Below the pieces are notes generated by a model that worked only from the letters and a program-made list of their open reading frames with translations, was not told the origin of the DNA and did no database searches. Shown one piece after another: positions 7,224-15,514 of a stretch of DNA of 64,000 nucleotides (its first letter is position 1; every line of letters starts with the position of its first letter). Source of the stretch: CAZYFH01 sp964646815 (GTDB lineage Bacteria; Acidobacteriota; Vicinamibacteria; Vicinamibacterales; UBA8438); NCBI GenBank assembly GCA_964646815.1, contig CAZYFH010000015.1, positions 10,749 to 74,748 of the forward strand, written 5' to 3'. Position numbers and translations under genes: made by a program.

Positions 7224-8965
7224 TACCCGATGACCTGCCCATCCTTGCGCGGGTCGGTTCCGCCGTGCAGCATCCCGGTCTCCCGGTTGATCAGAATCGC
7301 CTGGTAGCCGCCCATCCCGCCGCCGCCCTGTCGCGCGACGGTGTGGCCCATGGCCTCAAGTCGCGCGATGACAGCGTCGGTGACACCCGGCTCGACGGCG
7401 AGCGTGCCACCGGCGGCGCGGCTCGGGCTGTGTCGCACGCGCGCAGCGTCACCCGCTTCCTGCAGGTTCATGCCGAAGTCAATGATGTTTGACAGCACCT
7501 GCCAGTGGCCCTGCGGCTGCATCGGTCCACCCATCACGCCGAACGAGAGCCACGGCTGACCGTCTTTCGTGACGAAGGCCGGCATATTGGTGTGCAGCGA
7601 CCGCTTGTGCGGCTCGAGCGAGTTAAGATGGCCCGCTTCGAGCGAGAATCCTGACCCTCGGTTTTGCAGCGCGAAGCCGAGGTCGCCCGGCACCACCTTC
7701 GAGCCGAAGCCACCAAAGATGCTCTCGATGAGCGAGATGGCGTTCCGATCCTTGTCGACTACAGTGAGATACACCGTGTCACTGTGCTCGTAGGGATTGC
7801 CCGGAGTGACGCGCTGAGCCGCGCGCGTGCTGTCGATCAGCCGGCGACGCGTGGCTGCATACCCTTTCGAGATGAGCTGCGCGGTTGGGAGCTCGTTGGC
7901 GTCGGCGTCAGCCACAAAGGTGTTGCGGTCGGCCCAGACGAGCTTCTTAGCCTCGGTGAACAGGTGAATCGAGTCGGCCGTGTTGTGGCCCATCGCCGCG
8001 ACGTCGTATCCTTCCATGAGGTTCAGAATCATCAACGCCAGAATCCCTGAGCTGTTGGGCGGGACCTCCCAGACGTCATAGCCACGGTAGTTGGTACTCA
8101 CGGGCTCGACCCACGCTGAGGTGTGATCCTCGAAATCGGGCATCGTGAAATAGCCGCCGTTGGCCTCGCTGAACGCCACGATGCGCCGCGCGATGTCCCC
8201 GCGGTAGAAGGCGTCTCGGCCCCCGAGGGCGATCGCTTCGTAGGTCGCCGCGAGCCCAGGATTCTTGAACACTTCGCCGGCACGCGGCGGCCGTCCGTTG
8301 GGAAGGTAGGTCTTCGCCGAGTCGGGCCATTCCGCCAACGAGCGCTCAGAGCCGGCCCACTGACCCTGGATGATCTCGCTCACCGGAAAGCCGTTGCGGG
8401 CGTACCCGATCGCCGGCCGAAGCACGTCCGAAAAATCCATCGTCCCGAATCGCTCAAGCAGCTGATCCCACCCGTCGACCGCTCCCGGCACGGTCCACGT
8501 CAGGGGACCGGTGCCAGGCATCCGGTCGAGCCCTTGCCGGGTCAACGTCTCGCGGTTGATCTCGTATGGCGCCCGGCCGGTGGCGTTCAGGCCGTAGAGC
8601 CGCTCCGTCTCGGCGTCCCAGACGATGGCAAAGAGGTCGCCGCCAACACCGTTCATGTGCGGCTCGACCAGACCGAGGACTGCATTTACTGCCACCGCTG
8701 CGTCGATGGCGTTACCCCCTGCCTTGAGGATGTCGATGCCGACCTGGGCAGCTAGCGGCTGGCTCGCCGCCACCATCCCGTGCGGGGCGATGACCTCCGA
8801 CCGGCTTCCGTGCGGGCTGCGCGCGGGCCGGCTGTAGCCGTGGCCGAGCCCCTGACCTTGAGCATTCGTCGTGACGCCGGCGCCCACGACGATCCATCCG
8901 AGGGCGCCCACCAGGGCGACCGCCGGCCACCGAGCGAGACGCCGCGTCTGCGACTGCCCTTGCAT
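7220..8965 (-). CDS. ggt: Gamma-glutamyltransferase (exported)
   Basis: A 581-residue Ntn hydrolase precursor that cleaves or transfers gamma-glutamyl groups from glutathione-like thiols in the periplasm. A signal peptide (RRLARWPAVALVGALGWIVV) follows the start. The N-terminal domain has HGMVAASQPLAAQVGIDIL and GGNAIDAAVA. The autoprocessing site is the Thr of HSDTVYLTVVD, which becomes the nucleophile of the small subunit; the conserved GGFGSKV and LSFGVMGGPMQPQGH follow. Length is normal. The chosen ATG is the one directly before the signal peptide; an in-frame start 138 bases upstream would add unrelated residues. With bshA in the same window, thiol metabolism is a plausible context. Confidence 0.92.
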   Translation of the reverse strand: MQGQSQTRRLARWPAVALVGALGWIVVGAGVTTNAQGQGLGHGYSRPARSPHGSRSEVIAPHGMVAASQPLAAQVGIDILKAGGNAIDAAVAVNAVLGLVEPHMNGVGGDLFAIVWDAETERLYGLNATGRAPYEINRETLTRQGLDRMPGTGPLTWTVPGAVDGWDQLLERFGTMDFSDVLRPAIGYARNGFPVSEIIQGQWAGSERSLAEWPDSAKTYLPNGRPPRAGEVFKNPGLAATYEAIALGGRDAFYRGDIARRIVAFSEANGGYFTMPDFEDHTSAWVEPVSTNYRGYDVWEVPPNSSGILALMILNLMEGYDVAAMGHNTADSIHLFTEAKKLVWADRNTFVADADANELPTAQLISKGYAATRRRLIDSTRAAQRVTPGNPYEHSDTVYLTVVDKDRNAISLIESIFGGFGSKVVPGDLGFALQNRGSGFSLEAGHLNSLEPHKRSLHTNMPAFVTKDGQPWLSFGVMGGPMQPQGHWQVLSNIIDFGMNLQEAGDAARVRHSPSRAAGGTLAVEPGVTDAVIARLEAMGHTVARQGGGGMGGYQAILINRETGMLHGGTDPRKDGQVIGY

Positions 8966-9474
8966 ACAAACCCCTTCGTGTTCTGCCGTTATAGAAGGGT
9001 GCCGGGAACAGAAGCCGGCTCCCCGCGCTCGAGTCTCGCTATTGTAGCCGGCGGCGCGCCAGGACGATGGACTCGTCACCATCGTTCGCGCGCTCGGCCC
9101 CAACGACCGGTCCTAGCCGGCAGACGCCCAGACCGATCTCACGCTGCCAACGTCCTGGCTCAACACCCTGCGGACCGGCAAGCCCTCCTCGTCAACGACG
9201 TCGACAGCGAAGTCGCCGCGGCGGATCTGTCGGCCGCGCTCGGCGCCGGAAATGTGCGCGCCTGCCTCGACGTTTCTATCGCGCACCCATACTCGAGGAT
9301 TCACCGGTTATTGCTCGATGCACCCACGCCACACGCGTGGACAGATCACGAGCGCGCGATGGTGGGCGGGCACGGATCGACGTTCGAGCCGAACTTCCCG
9401 GTCCAGACTGCCCGGCCGACATCCTCGAACCCAATAATGTCGAGCAGTCGGCGACGCATTGATCGCCGCACCCG
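8966..9474. other. Gene-free stretch, possible unrecognised relic
   Basis: About 500 bases without a supportable gene. A plus-strand frame around 9180-9400 translates into protein-like text (NDVDSEVAAADLSAALGAG, then LLLDAPTPHAWTDHERAMVG), but it has no plausible start or stop context and I do not recognise a family. It borders the TonB-receptor relic, so it may be another decayed gene. Confidence 0.35.
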
Positions 9475-10506
9475 TCACAGCGATAGCTGGAACGTCATGC
9501 CGACGGATTGCTCGATGTAGTTGCTGAAGCGACCACAGGTCAGCGAATCGATGTTCCCCTGGACGTCGCGAGGCACGTCGTACTCGAACACGTGACACAG
9601 CCGTACGCTGACCCGTGCGTCGAACCCGCGAATCGACACTGGTCGCTGGATGTCGAGGTCGAACACCCACACTGTGGGAACCCGCGCGCCGCGGTTGCAC
9701 ATCCCCGCGAACTCCTGTTCCTCGTTCACGATCGAATAGGGGAATCGCTGCCGCACCTCGAGGACGGGAGCCACGTGCCACGAGCTGACGTCGAAGCCCC
9801 CCTGAACAAGACGCGGTTCCTCGTGTCGGTTTCCGTCAGCGAGAACTCGTTCGGCCCGACGATTGGGTTCCGGAAACTCCCGAACAGCTCGTCGAACACG
9901 GGAGGTCGCACTGCGATCGGGAGCGCACGTAGCTCACGTTGAGCTCATGGCTCCCGAGCAGCAGGGGTGACGTCAGCTCCAGCTCCCAGTATCGCGAATC
10001 GCCGTTGGTATCCGGACGCAGAACTCCCGTGCCGCCGGAACTGATCGGTTTCAGGATGAACTTATCATCCGCTGTACGCCGCATGAAGTGCGCCTTGGCG
10101 AACACGCCGTCGACGAAGGTGTGGAAGCACTCCACGTTCCAAATGAGACTCGACGGTGTATCCAGCGCCGCGAGCTGGTGGGTACACCGGGTCACGCTCC
10201 ACACGGTAGCGCCATCGCGGGCAAAGCGAGTGACGGTGGGCGACTCGTAGGACTCGGACGCGTTGACGTTCAGGGCGGTCTCGGGAAAGAAGAGGCCGGC
10301 GCCGCCACGGAGCATCCCGGACGCGCGGACAACACGCTGAAGACGACCACCGCGCGGGGTGCGACGTTGAGGCCCTCTAGAACGCCGTTACCGTCAACAC
10401 GGGCGCCACGTCAAGCAGGAGGCGATCGTCCAGACGCCAGCGATCCTGCGCGACGATGCCGATGTCGGTGCTGGCGGCATCCTGCACGCTCAGCCGCCCG
10501 TAGGTA
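9475..10506 (-). pseudogene. C-terminal relic of a TonB-dependent outer-membrane receptor
   Basis: Pieces of one beta-barrel are spread over several frames on the minus strand. First comes YDRITYGRLSVQDAAS with AQDRWRLDDRLLLD, then MLRGGAGLFFPETALNV and YWELELTSPLLLGSHELNVS, then FDELFGSFRNPIVGPNEF, and finally VWVFDLDIQRPVSIRGF ending in SVGMTFQLSL, a proper barrel C-terminus. The order and motifs are those of Acidobacteriota-type carboxypeptidase-regulatory TonB receptors. The plug and about two thirds of the protein are missing. Its first codons overlap the last codons of the transketolase gene, so the breakpoint lies there. Confidence 0.75.
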
Positions 10507-12391
10507 ATTCGGTCGTAGCGCCTGCCGCAGCGCCCACCTGTCGGCGCACGGCCTTGATGATATGAGACGCAGAGATGCCGAAGTGTTCGAGGAGACGGTC
10601 CGGCGGTCCGCTCCGTGGCACCTGGCGCACCGCGAGCCGATCGACGGTGATACGCTCCTCGGCGACCGCCTCGCTCACCGCATCGCCCAGTCCACCGGCG
10701 ACGTAGTGATCCTCAACTGTGATGAGTCGGGCCCCCGTCCGTCGGCCAGCGGCGACGAGGGTCTCGCGATCGATCGGCTGAACCGAGTAGGCGTCGATGA
10801 CCCCGATGCGGATTCCTTCGGACGCGAGCCCATCATGGGCAGCGAGCGCCTCGAACACCGTGACGCCGGCCGCCACCACCGTCGCCACGTCGTCTGCGCT
10901 CTCGCGCAACACCTTCGAGCCGCCGATCTCGAATCGCTCCTCAGGCGCGTAGATGACCGGTGTCTTTGGACGCGTCGTCCGGATATATGCCATCCCCAGA
11001 GAGCCGGCGGCTGCGTGAACGAGCCGCTCAGCACTGACGGCGTCGCAGGGATAGAGAACCGCGCAGTTCGGCACGGCGCGCATCATTGCGATGTCCTCGA
11101 GGGCCATCTGCGACGGACCATCCTCACCGATCGAGATGCCCGCGTGCGATCCGGCGAGCTTGACGTTCATCTGTCCAATACCCGCCATGCGGATGAAGTC
11201 GGACGCGCGTGTCAGAAAACACGCGAACGTCGAGGGGAACGGGATCGCGCCCCGGCTTGCAAGGCCCATCGCCGCGCCGACCATCACCTGCTCAGCGATG
11301 AACGTCTGATAGAACCGGTCACCGTGCGCACGCTCGAACGTCTGGCTGAACGTGGAATTGCCGACGTCTGCGTCGAGCGCCACGATGCGCGTGTCAGTGT
11401 CGCCGAGCGCAGCAAGTGCCGCGCCATAGGCTTCGCGGGTGGCGACGCGGCTGCTCGCCTCGTATGTGGGCGGCACCGGTGGAGCAGGTGCGGCGCCGGC
11501 ACGGCCTGCCGTTGAGCGCGTGGGCGCGGCAATGACCGGCGTCACATGGCCGGGCACGATTCCAGCTTCAAGAGCCCGAAGGGTCTCGTCAAGGTCGGGG
11601 CCCTTCGCGACGGCCTTACCGTGCGAGCCGATCTGGCCCTCCATCGACGGGATCCCTTTGCCCTTGACCGTGCGCGCGAGGATCATCGTTGGTTGGCCCT
11701 CGGTGCCCGCCGCCTCCCGGAAGGCCCCGAGGATCGCCTGGAGATCGTGACCGTCGATCGCGATCGCGTGCCACCCGAAGGCGCGCCACCGAGCAGCGTA
11801 GGCCTCCAGATCGCTGCCCCACTGTGTGGCCCGGCTCTGACCGAAGCCGTTGACGTCGGTAATACCGCAGAGGTTGTCGAGCTCAAAGCGCGCGCCCGCC
11901 TGCGCGGCCTCCCAAACGGAGCCCTCGGCCGTCTCACCGTCTCCAATCAAGACGAACGTCCGATAGCCGGACCCGATGCGCCTGGCGTTGAGCGCGAGGC
12001 CTATCGCCGCACAGATACCCTGCCCCAACGACCCCGTGGGCACATCGACGAACGGCAGTCTCGGGGTGGGGTGTCCCTCGAGATCGGAGTCGAGCTGCCG
12101 GAGCTTGAGCAGTTCGTCGCCCGCGACGAAGCCCGCCTCCGCCCACGCGGCATAAAGCAGCGGCGCTGCATGGCCCTTCGAGAGCACGAAGCGATCGTTA
12201 TCGTCGTGTTGTGGGTCCCGCGGATCGAAACGCATGTGGGCGAAGAACAGCCCGGCCACGATGTCTGCCGCGGAACAGCAGCTCGATGGATGACCGCTGC
12301 CGGCTTCGCTGGTCGCGCGTACCGAGGCGATCCGGAGACGGGCGGCGATATTCTTGAGAGCGGGAACATTCGACGCACGGTCACCTGACAC
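10490..12391 (-). CDS. tkt: Transketolase
   Basis: A 633-residue thiamine-diphosphate enzyme of the pentose phosphate/Calvin pathway, of the compact (animal-like, about 620 residue) type. Visible: GSGHPSSCCSAADIV and LSKGHAAPLLYA at the N-terminus, the ThDP/Mg motif GDGETAEGSVWEAA with ITDVNGFGQS, and the second-domain motif FIAEQVMVGAAMGLASRG with the catalytic Glu. The trans domain is followed by a normal C-terminal domain (LITVEDHYVAGGLGDAV). The last 15 or so residues, after SHIIKAVRRQ, look non-homologous and overlap the TonB-receptor relic, so the natural C-terminus was probably replaced by read-through into foreign sequence. Function is likely retained. Confidence 0.93.
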   Translation of the reverse strand: MSGDRASNVPALKNIAARLRIASVRATSEAGSGHPSSCCSAADIVAGLFFAHMRFDPRDPQHDDNDRFVLSKGHAAPLLYAAWAEAGFVAGDELLKLRQLDSDLEGHPTPRLPFVDVPTGSLGQGICAAIGLALNARRIGSGYRTFVLIGDGETAEGSVWEAAQAGARFELDNLCGITDVNGFGQSRATQWGSDLEAYAARWRAFGWHAIAIDGHDLQAILGAFREAAGTEGQPTMILARTVKGKGIPSMEGQIGSHGKAVAKGPDLDETLRALEAGIVPGHVTPVIAAPTRSTAGRAGAAPAPPVPPTYEASSRVATREAYGAALAALGDTDTRIVALDADVGNSTFSQTFERAHGDRFYQTFIAEQVMVGAAMGLASRGAIPFPSTFACFLTRASDFIRMAGIGQMNVKLAGSHAGISIGEDGPSQMALEDIAMMRAVPNCAVLYPCDAVSAERLVHAAAGSLGMAYIRTTRPKTPVIYAPEERFEIGGSKVLRESADDVATVVAAGVTVFEALAAHDGLASEGIRIGVIDAYSVQPIDRETLVAAGRRTGARLITVEDHYVAGGLGDAVSEAVAEERITVDRLAVRQVPRSGPPDRLLEHFGISASHIIKAVRRQVGAAAGATTELPTGG

Positions 12392-12544
12392 GACTACCTC
12401 CCGGCGCGGGGAAAGTGTAGCAAAGATGGGGCAGCGCTTGCGGTTCCGGATTCGAGGTTAGAGCATGTCGTGACGCGAGAACCAGGAGCAGTGGAGCGAG
12501 GAACCAAGAACGATGGGACAAGGTACCAGGCGCCTTTGGGCACG

Positions 12545-12563
12545 GCACCACGGGTCGTGGTGC
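12545..12563. other. Perfect 8-bp inverted repeat downstream of the DUF255 gene
   Basis: GCACCACG and CGTGGTGC flank a GGT loop. It lies just past the 3' end of the DUF255 gene, inside the 200-base gap before tkt. There is no T-run on either strand, so an intrinsic terminator is not supported; a transcript-stabilising hairpin or chance palindrome is possible. The rest of the gap (12392-12590) has GGAACC/GGTTCC words but no gene. Confidence 0.35.
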
Positions 12564-12590
12564 ATCGAACCACGGGCTCCGACGTGAGGT

Positions 12591-14072
12591 TCACGGATCC
12601 GAGTGCGATCCGGACAACTCTCGGAGCGCAAGCGCATAGACCGCCGCGTCGATGCCATGCTCCCGCGCCACCTTGTTTTGGGATGCGAGCGCAGAGACCG
12701 CACGCTCACGATACTCGGGGTTGCCCGCGTGCCGCGCGAGGCGCGCGAGGGCACGGGCTGCTTCGCAGTTGGGCCCGAACGGCCTGAGCGGTTCGCGCAA
12801 GAGCCCGACGTCGTCGTCCTTAGACACACGGTCGACGAACCCGCCGCCGGTCGCCCCGTCCCAGAGCGCGCGGGTCGCGTAGCGCATCAGCTCCTGCGCC
12901 ATGTCGAGATACGCGTCCCGCTCGGTCGCCGCATACAGATCGAGGAGAGCGGTGCTCGCGCGCACCTGGTCGACCAACAAACCCCGGACGCCGCTGGTCT
13001 GCTCGCTGGCTTGATGAGCGATACCGCCGCCGCGCTCGTACGTGTCGAGCACCACGCGCTCCATCGTCGTCGCCGCGAACGCCAGCAGCGACGTATCGCT
13101 CAGCGCCAAGGCCGCCCGCGTGAACGCTGCGGCCATCGTCGCGTTGCCGTCGGCGTAGATGGTCCGGTCGACCGACGGCGGGTCGAGCGCGTGTCGTTCC
13201 GGGCCGCTCATCACGCCGTAGTAAGTTGCGTCGGCCTGCTGGCTCGCGTAGAACCCCCCGGTCTTCGGGTCGTCGACAAGCGTCCGACGTACGTAGCCGA
13301 TGAGGTGGACCGCCCGTTCGTGATGACGCTCGTCACCCGCGACGAGAAGCCGGAGCACCGCGGCGTTGACGTCGAGCAGCTTCTCAACGCTCGGCTCCGA
13401 CCAGTCGGACCCGGCGCAGTAGCGGAACGCGCCACCGTCGACCGGATCGTACAGGCCGCCCCACGCGATGGCGTCAAGCGTTCGAGGCACGATCGCCGCG
13501 AGCGTGTCGTCACCCTCCTGGTGCCGGACTGATGCCAACTCCAGGGCCGCGGGATGGACCCGCTTCGGGGCGGCGCCGAACCCGCCGTGCTCGGGGTCGA
13601 ACTGCTCCGCGAGCTGTCGGGCCACCCATCCCGCGACCGCGGCGTCCGGCTCGGCATCTACCGGACCCATCGCCCGCCGCCGCTCTGTCTGGTGGGCCCG
13701 CGCCGAGATCTCCCGGCGCCTGGTACGAAATGCCTCCGACACGCGCACTAGCAGCTCTCGCATCCGCTCCGCGGACACATAGGTCTCCCCGCCCAAGAGG
13801 AGCCCGTCCGGGGTGAGGAACGCGGTCGTGGGCCAGCCGCCCAGATTGTAACGGTCGTTGATGTCGGGCCGCGCGTCCGCATCGACGCAAATCGGGACGA
13901 ACCGCTCCCGGACGAGATCCACGACGGCCGGGTCGGCGTACGTGTCCCGCACCATCGCGGCCGACCACGGACACCACCTCGTGTCGAGGGCGAGCAGCAC
14001 GGGTATCCCCTCGGCGCGCGCCCGCGCGAACGCGTCGCCGCTCCATTCCAACCACTGGACGGCGTCGTCCAT
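12591..14072 (-). CDS. DUF255 thioredoxin-fold / six-hairpin protein (YyaL/SSP411-like, short form)
   Basis: A 493-residue protein with an N-terminal thioredoxin-like DUF255 domain followed by an alpha/alpha-toroid (GlcNAc 2-epimerase-like) region. The DUF255 domain starts at WLEWSGDAFARARAEGIPV, and WCPWSAAM takes the place of the usual CHWCHVM. The helical part begins at FDPEHGGFGAAPKRVHPAAL. Family members are usually 650-700 residues, so this is a shortened version that lacks C-terminal helices. Only one Cys is left in the WCxW site, arguing against dithiol chemistry. Function of the family is unknown; a role in fatty-acid or sugar redox metabolism has only been proposed. Confidence 0.78.
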   Translation of the reverse strand: MDDAVQWLEWSGDAFARARAEGIPVLLALDTRWCPWSAAMVRDTYADPAVVDLVRERFVPICVDADARPDINDRYNLGGWPTTAFLTPDGLLLGGETYVSAERMRELLVRVSEAFRTRRREISARAHQTERRRAMGPVDAEPDAAVAGWVARQLAEQFDPEHGGFGAAPKRVHPAALELASVRHQEGDDTLAAIVPRTLDAIAWGGLYDPVDGGAFRYCAGSDWSEPSVEKLLDVNAAVLRLLVAGDERHHERAVHLIGYVRRTLVDDPKTGGFYASQQADATYYGVMSGPERHALDPPSVDRTIYADGNATMAAAFTRAALALSDTSLLAFAATTMERVVLDTYERGGGIAHQASEQTSGVRGLLVDQVRASTALLDLYAATERDAYLDMAQELMRYATRALWDGATGGGFVDRVSKDDDVGLLREPLRPFGPNCEAARALARLARHAGNPEYRERAVSALASQNKVAREHGIDAAVYALALRELSGSHSDP

Positions 14073-14102
14073 CTAGCAGCCCACCAGGCCGACCGCTCGT
14101 CG

Positions 14103-14567
14103 CTATATCTCGGTCATGTCGGCCTTGATGTCAATGTCAATGCAGCCGCGCACGCTGTTTGCCGCCGGGCACCCCGTGGGGTGTTTCGCGACGGCGCGCT
14201 CGGCAGCCTCGCGCTTACCCTTCGGGATCTTCAGGTCGTACCGCACGCGGATCCGTGTAATGCGGAGCACCTTGTCAATCGCCTCGATGTCGCCCTCCAC
14301 CCTCGCGGTGATCGTGTCGGGAGTTGCGGGAATTTCGCGCACCTCCAGTGCGCGTGCCAGGGTTCCAAGCAGTCAACCACCGACGGCACCGATCATGTAG
14401 TCGAGGGTCGCCGGGACGTCCTCATCGGGTTCGACGCCATAAAATTTCTTGATGCCGCCGTGAACGCCGAAGCGAATCGGTTCCTCGAACCCATCGAGCC
14501 ACGCGTGTCGCACGGGGCCCTTGACTCGCTCGATGCGCATCCGGCTGGTGTGAACGACCTCTGCCAT
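14103..14567 (-). CDS. OsmC-family peroxiredoxin-like selenoprotein with in-frame UGA (Sec at codon 65)
   Basis: One 155-codon frame from ATG to TAG, interrupted only by a TGA at 14375-14373. The N-terminal half (VHTSRMRIERVKGPVRHAWL, then YGVEPDEDVPATLDYMIGAVGG) is an OsmC domain, and the codon after GG is UGA. In OsmC/Ohr proteins this is exactly where the peroxidatic Cys stands (GGC followed by a hydrophobic helix), here GGULLGTLARALEV. The C-terminal half has the partner Cys133 in TGCPAANSVRG, the second conserved Cys of the family. Full length of 154 residues is normal. AAGGAG lies 7 bases before the ATG. A perfect 7-bp SECIS-like hairpin follows the UGA. Likely role: reduction of organic hydroperoxides. 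TGA-as-stop reading splits it into two meaningless halves. Confidence 0.92.
14336..14354 (-). promoter_or_regulatory. Bacterial SECIS-like hairpin for the OsmC selenoprotein
   Basis: On the coding strand CGCGCAC pairs perfectly with GTGCGCG around the 5-base loop TGGAG. The stem begins 18 bases after the UGA and the first loop G is 26 bases after it, which fits known bacterial SECIS spacing and the requirement for an early G in a small apical loop. It lies within coding sequence. Confidence 0.8.
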
Positions 14568-14596
14568 GTGGAGACTCCTTTCCGAGCAGTTTGTGT

Positions 14597-14620
14597 AAAA
14601 GTCTCGCGTCGCAGCGAGAC
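14597..14620 (-). terminator. Terminator-like hairpin in the leader of the OsmC selenoprotein gene
   Basis: On the osmC strand GTCTCGC pairs with GCGAGAC (loop TGCGAC), followed at once by TTTT, about 30 bases before the start codon. The neighbouring gene upstream is divergent, so there is no obvious transcript to terminate; it could be a weak attenuator of osmC or a 5'-UTR structure. Confidence 0.4.
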
Positions 14621-14655
14621 CCCTGAACCTGGATCTGAAGCGTCCCGCCTTTGCA

Positions 14656-14728
14656 AGGCACGAAGGGAGAATACTCTCAGTATGTGACCCCGCTCAGCAA
14701 GGTCCAGCGCCGGCCATTGCGGGATGCA
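14656..14728. repeat. Diverged copy of the core of the 57.7-kb MITE-like element
   Basis: About 70 bases here resemble 57752-57820, sharing GTATGTGACC, a CGCT block, the CCAGnGCnGGCCAT block and the spacing between them (about 70% identity by eye). Recognisable terminal inverted repeats are absent, so it would be a relic. Confidence 0.4.
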
Positions 14729-14798
14729 GAGCCGGTCCCATGCAGCGCGACTTTCACCACAGGCTGCGAGGCTCGACCCGATGCTACAATCGTCGGCC

Positions 14799-15410
14799 AT
14801 GGCACAGTCAAGGTCGTTGTCGGTGCGTCTGGGCTTCGTTGCCGTCGTGGTAGCCGCAGTCGGGTGCGGTGCCGAGCCCGCTATGGAGCCGGTCGCGGCG
14901 GAGTCGACTCCGGCCGAACGTCCGGTCGAAGCAGAGCCCCCACCGGCCGCGAGGGGGCAAGACGCCGGCCCCGAAGGGGTGCGGAACTATACGCGGGTCG
15001 ACGCCACCGTCGCATGCGCCGGCGCCACACCGCCGGAAGCCATGGCGGATCTCAAGGAACTGGGCTTCGCCACCGTCATCAACTTCCGAACCGAGGGCGA
15101 GCGCGGCGCCACGGTCGCTGACGGGCGAGCTTCGGCCGAGGCAGCAGGACTCACATACATCCATCTGCCCTTCCGCGAACCAAGCGCCGAGGTGACCGAG
15201 GCGTTCCTCGAGGCGGTCGCCGACCCGGCGAATCAGCCGACGTATATCCACTGCGGGTCGGCCAATCGGGTCGGCGCCATGTGGCTGATCAAGCGGGTCG
15301 TCCAGGACGGATACTCTGTGGAGGATGCGACCGCCGAGGCCGAGGCGATCGGCCTCAGCAGCGCCGGTCTCCGGGAGTTCGCGCTCGACTACGTTGGCGC
15401 CGGCGGCTAG
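14799..15410 (+). CDS. Lipoprotein with protein-tyrosine-phosphatase-like (CX5R) domain
   Basis: A 203-residue protein with a lipoprotein signal: hydrophobic stretch FVAVVVAAVGCG with lipobox ending in Cys at about residue 24. A Pro/Glu-rich linker follows, then a domain like the beta-lactamase-hydrolase/DSP phosphatases (GVRNYTRVDATVACAGATPP; GFATVINFRTEGERGA), with the active-site loop HCGSANRVG, i.e. HCX5R, around residues 148-155. Substrate unknown. I took the ATG directly before the signal peptide; an upstream in-frame ATG at 14724 lacks signal-peptide logic. Confidence 0.78.
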   Translation: MAQSRSLSVRLGFVAVVVAAVGCGAEPAMEPVAAESTPAERPVEAEPPPAARGQDAGPEGVRNYTRVDATVACAGATPPEAMADLKELGFATVINFRTEGERGATVADGRASAEAAGLTYIHLPFREPSAEVTEAFLEAVADPANQPTYIHCGSANRVGAMWLIKRVVQDGYSVEDATAEAEAIGLSSAGLREFALDYVGAGG

Positions 15411-15514
15411 CCGCCCGGGTCGCCGCCGGGACGGACGTTCTCGTGCCGCCTCCTGATCCTCGCGTTCCACGCAAAGACTCGTCCGGTTCGCGCGTGTCTC
15501 CAGGCCTCGGCGAC

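Noticed and set aside
9180..9400. Protein-like plus-strand text upstream of ggt
   Set aside because: No start, domain or family identified; kept only as an unexplained stretch.
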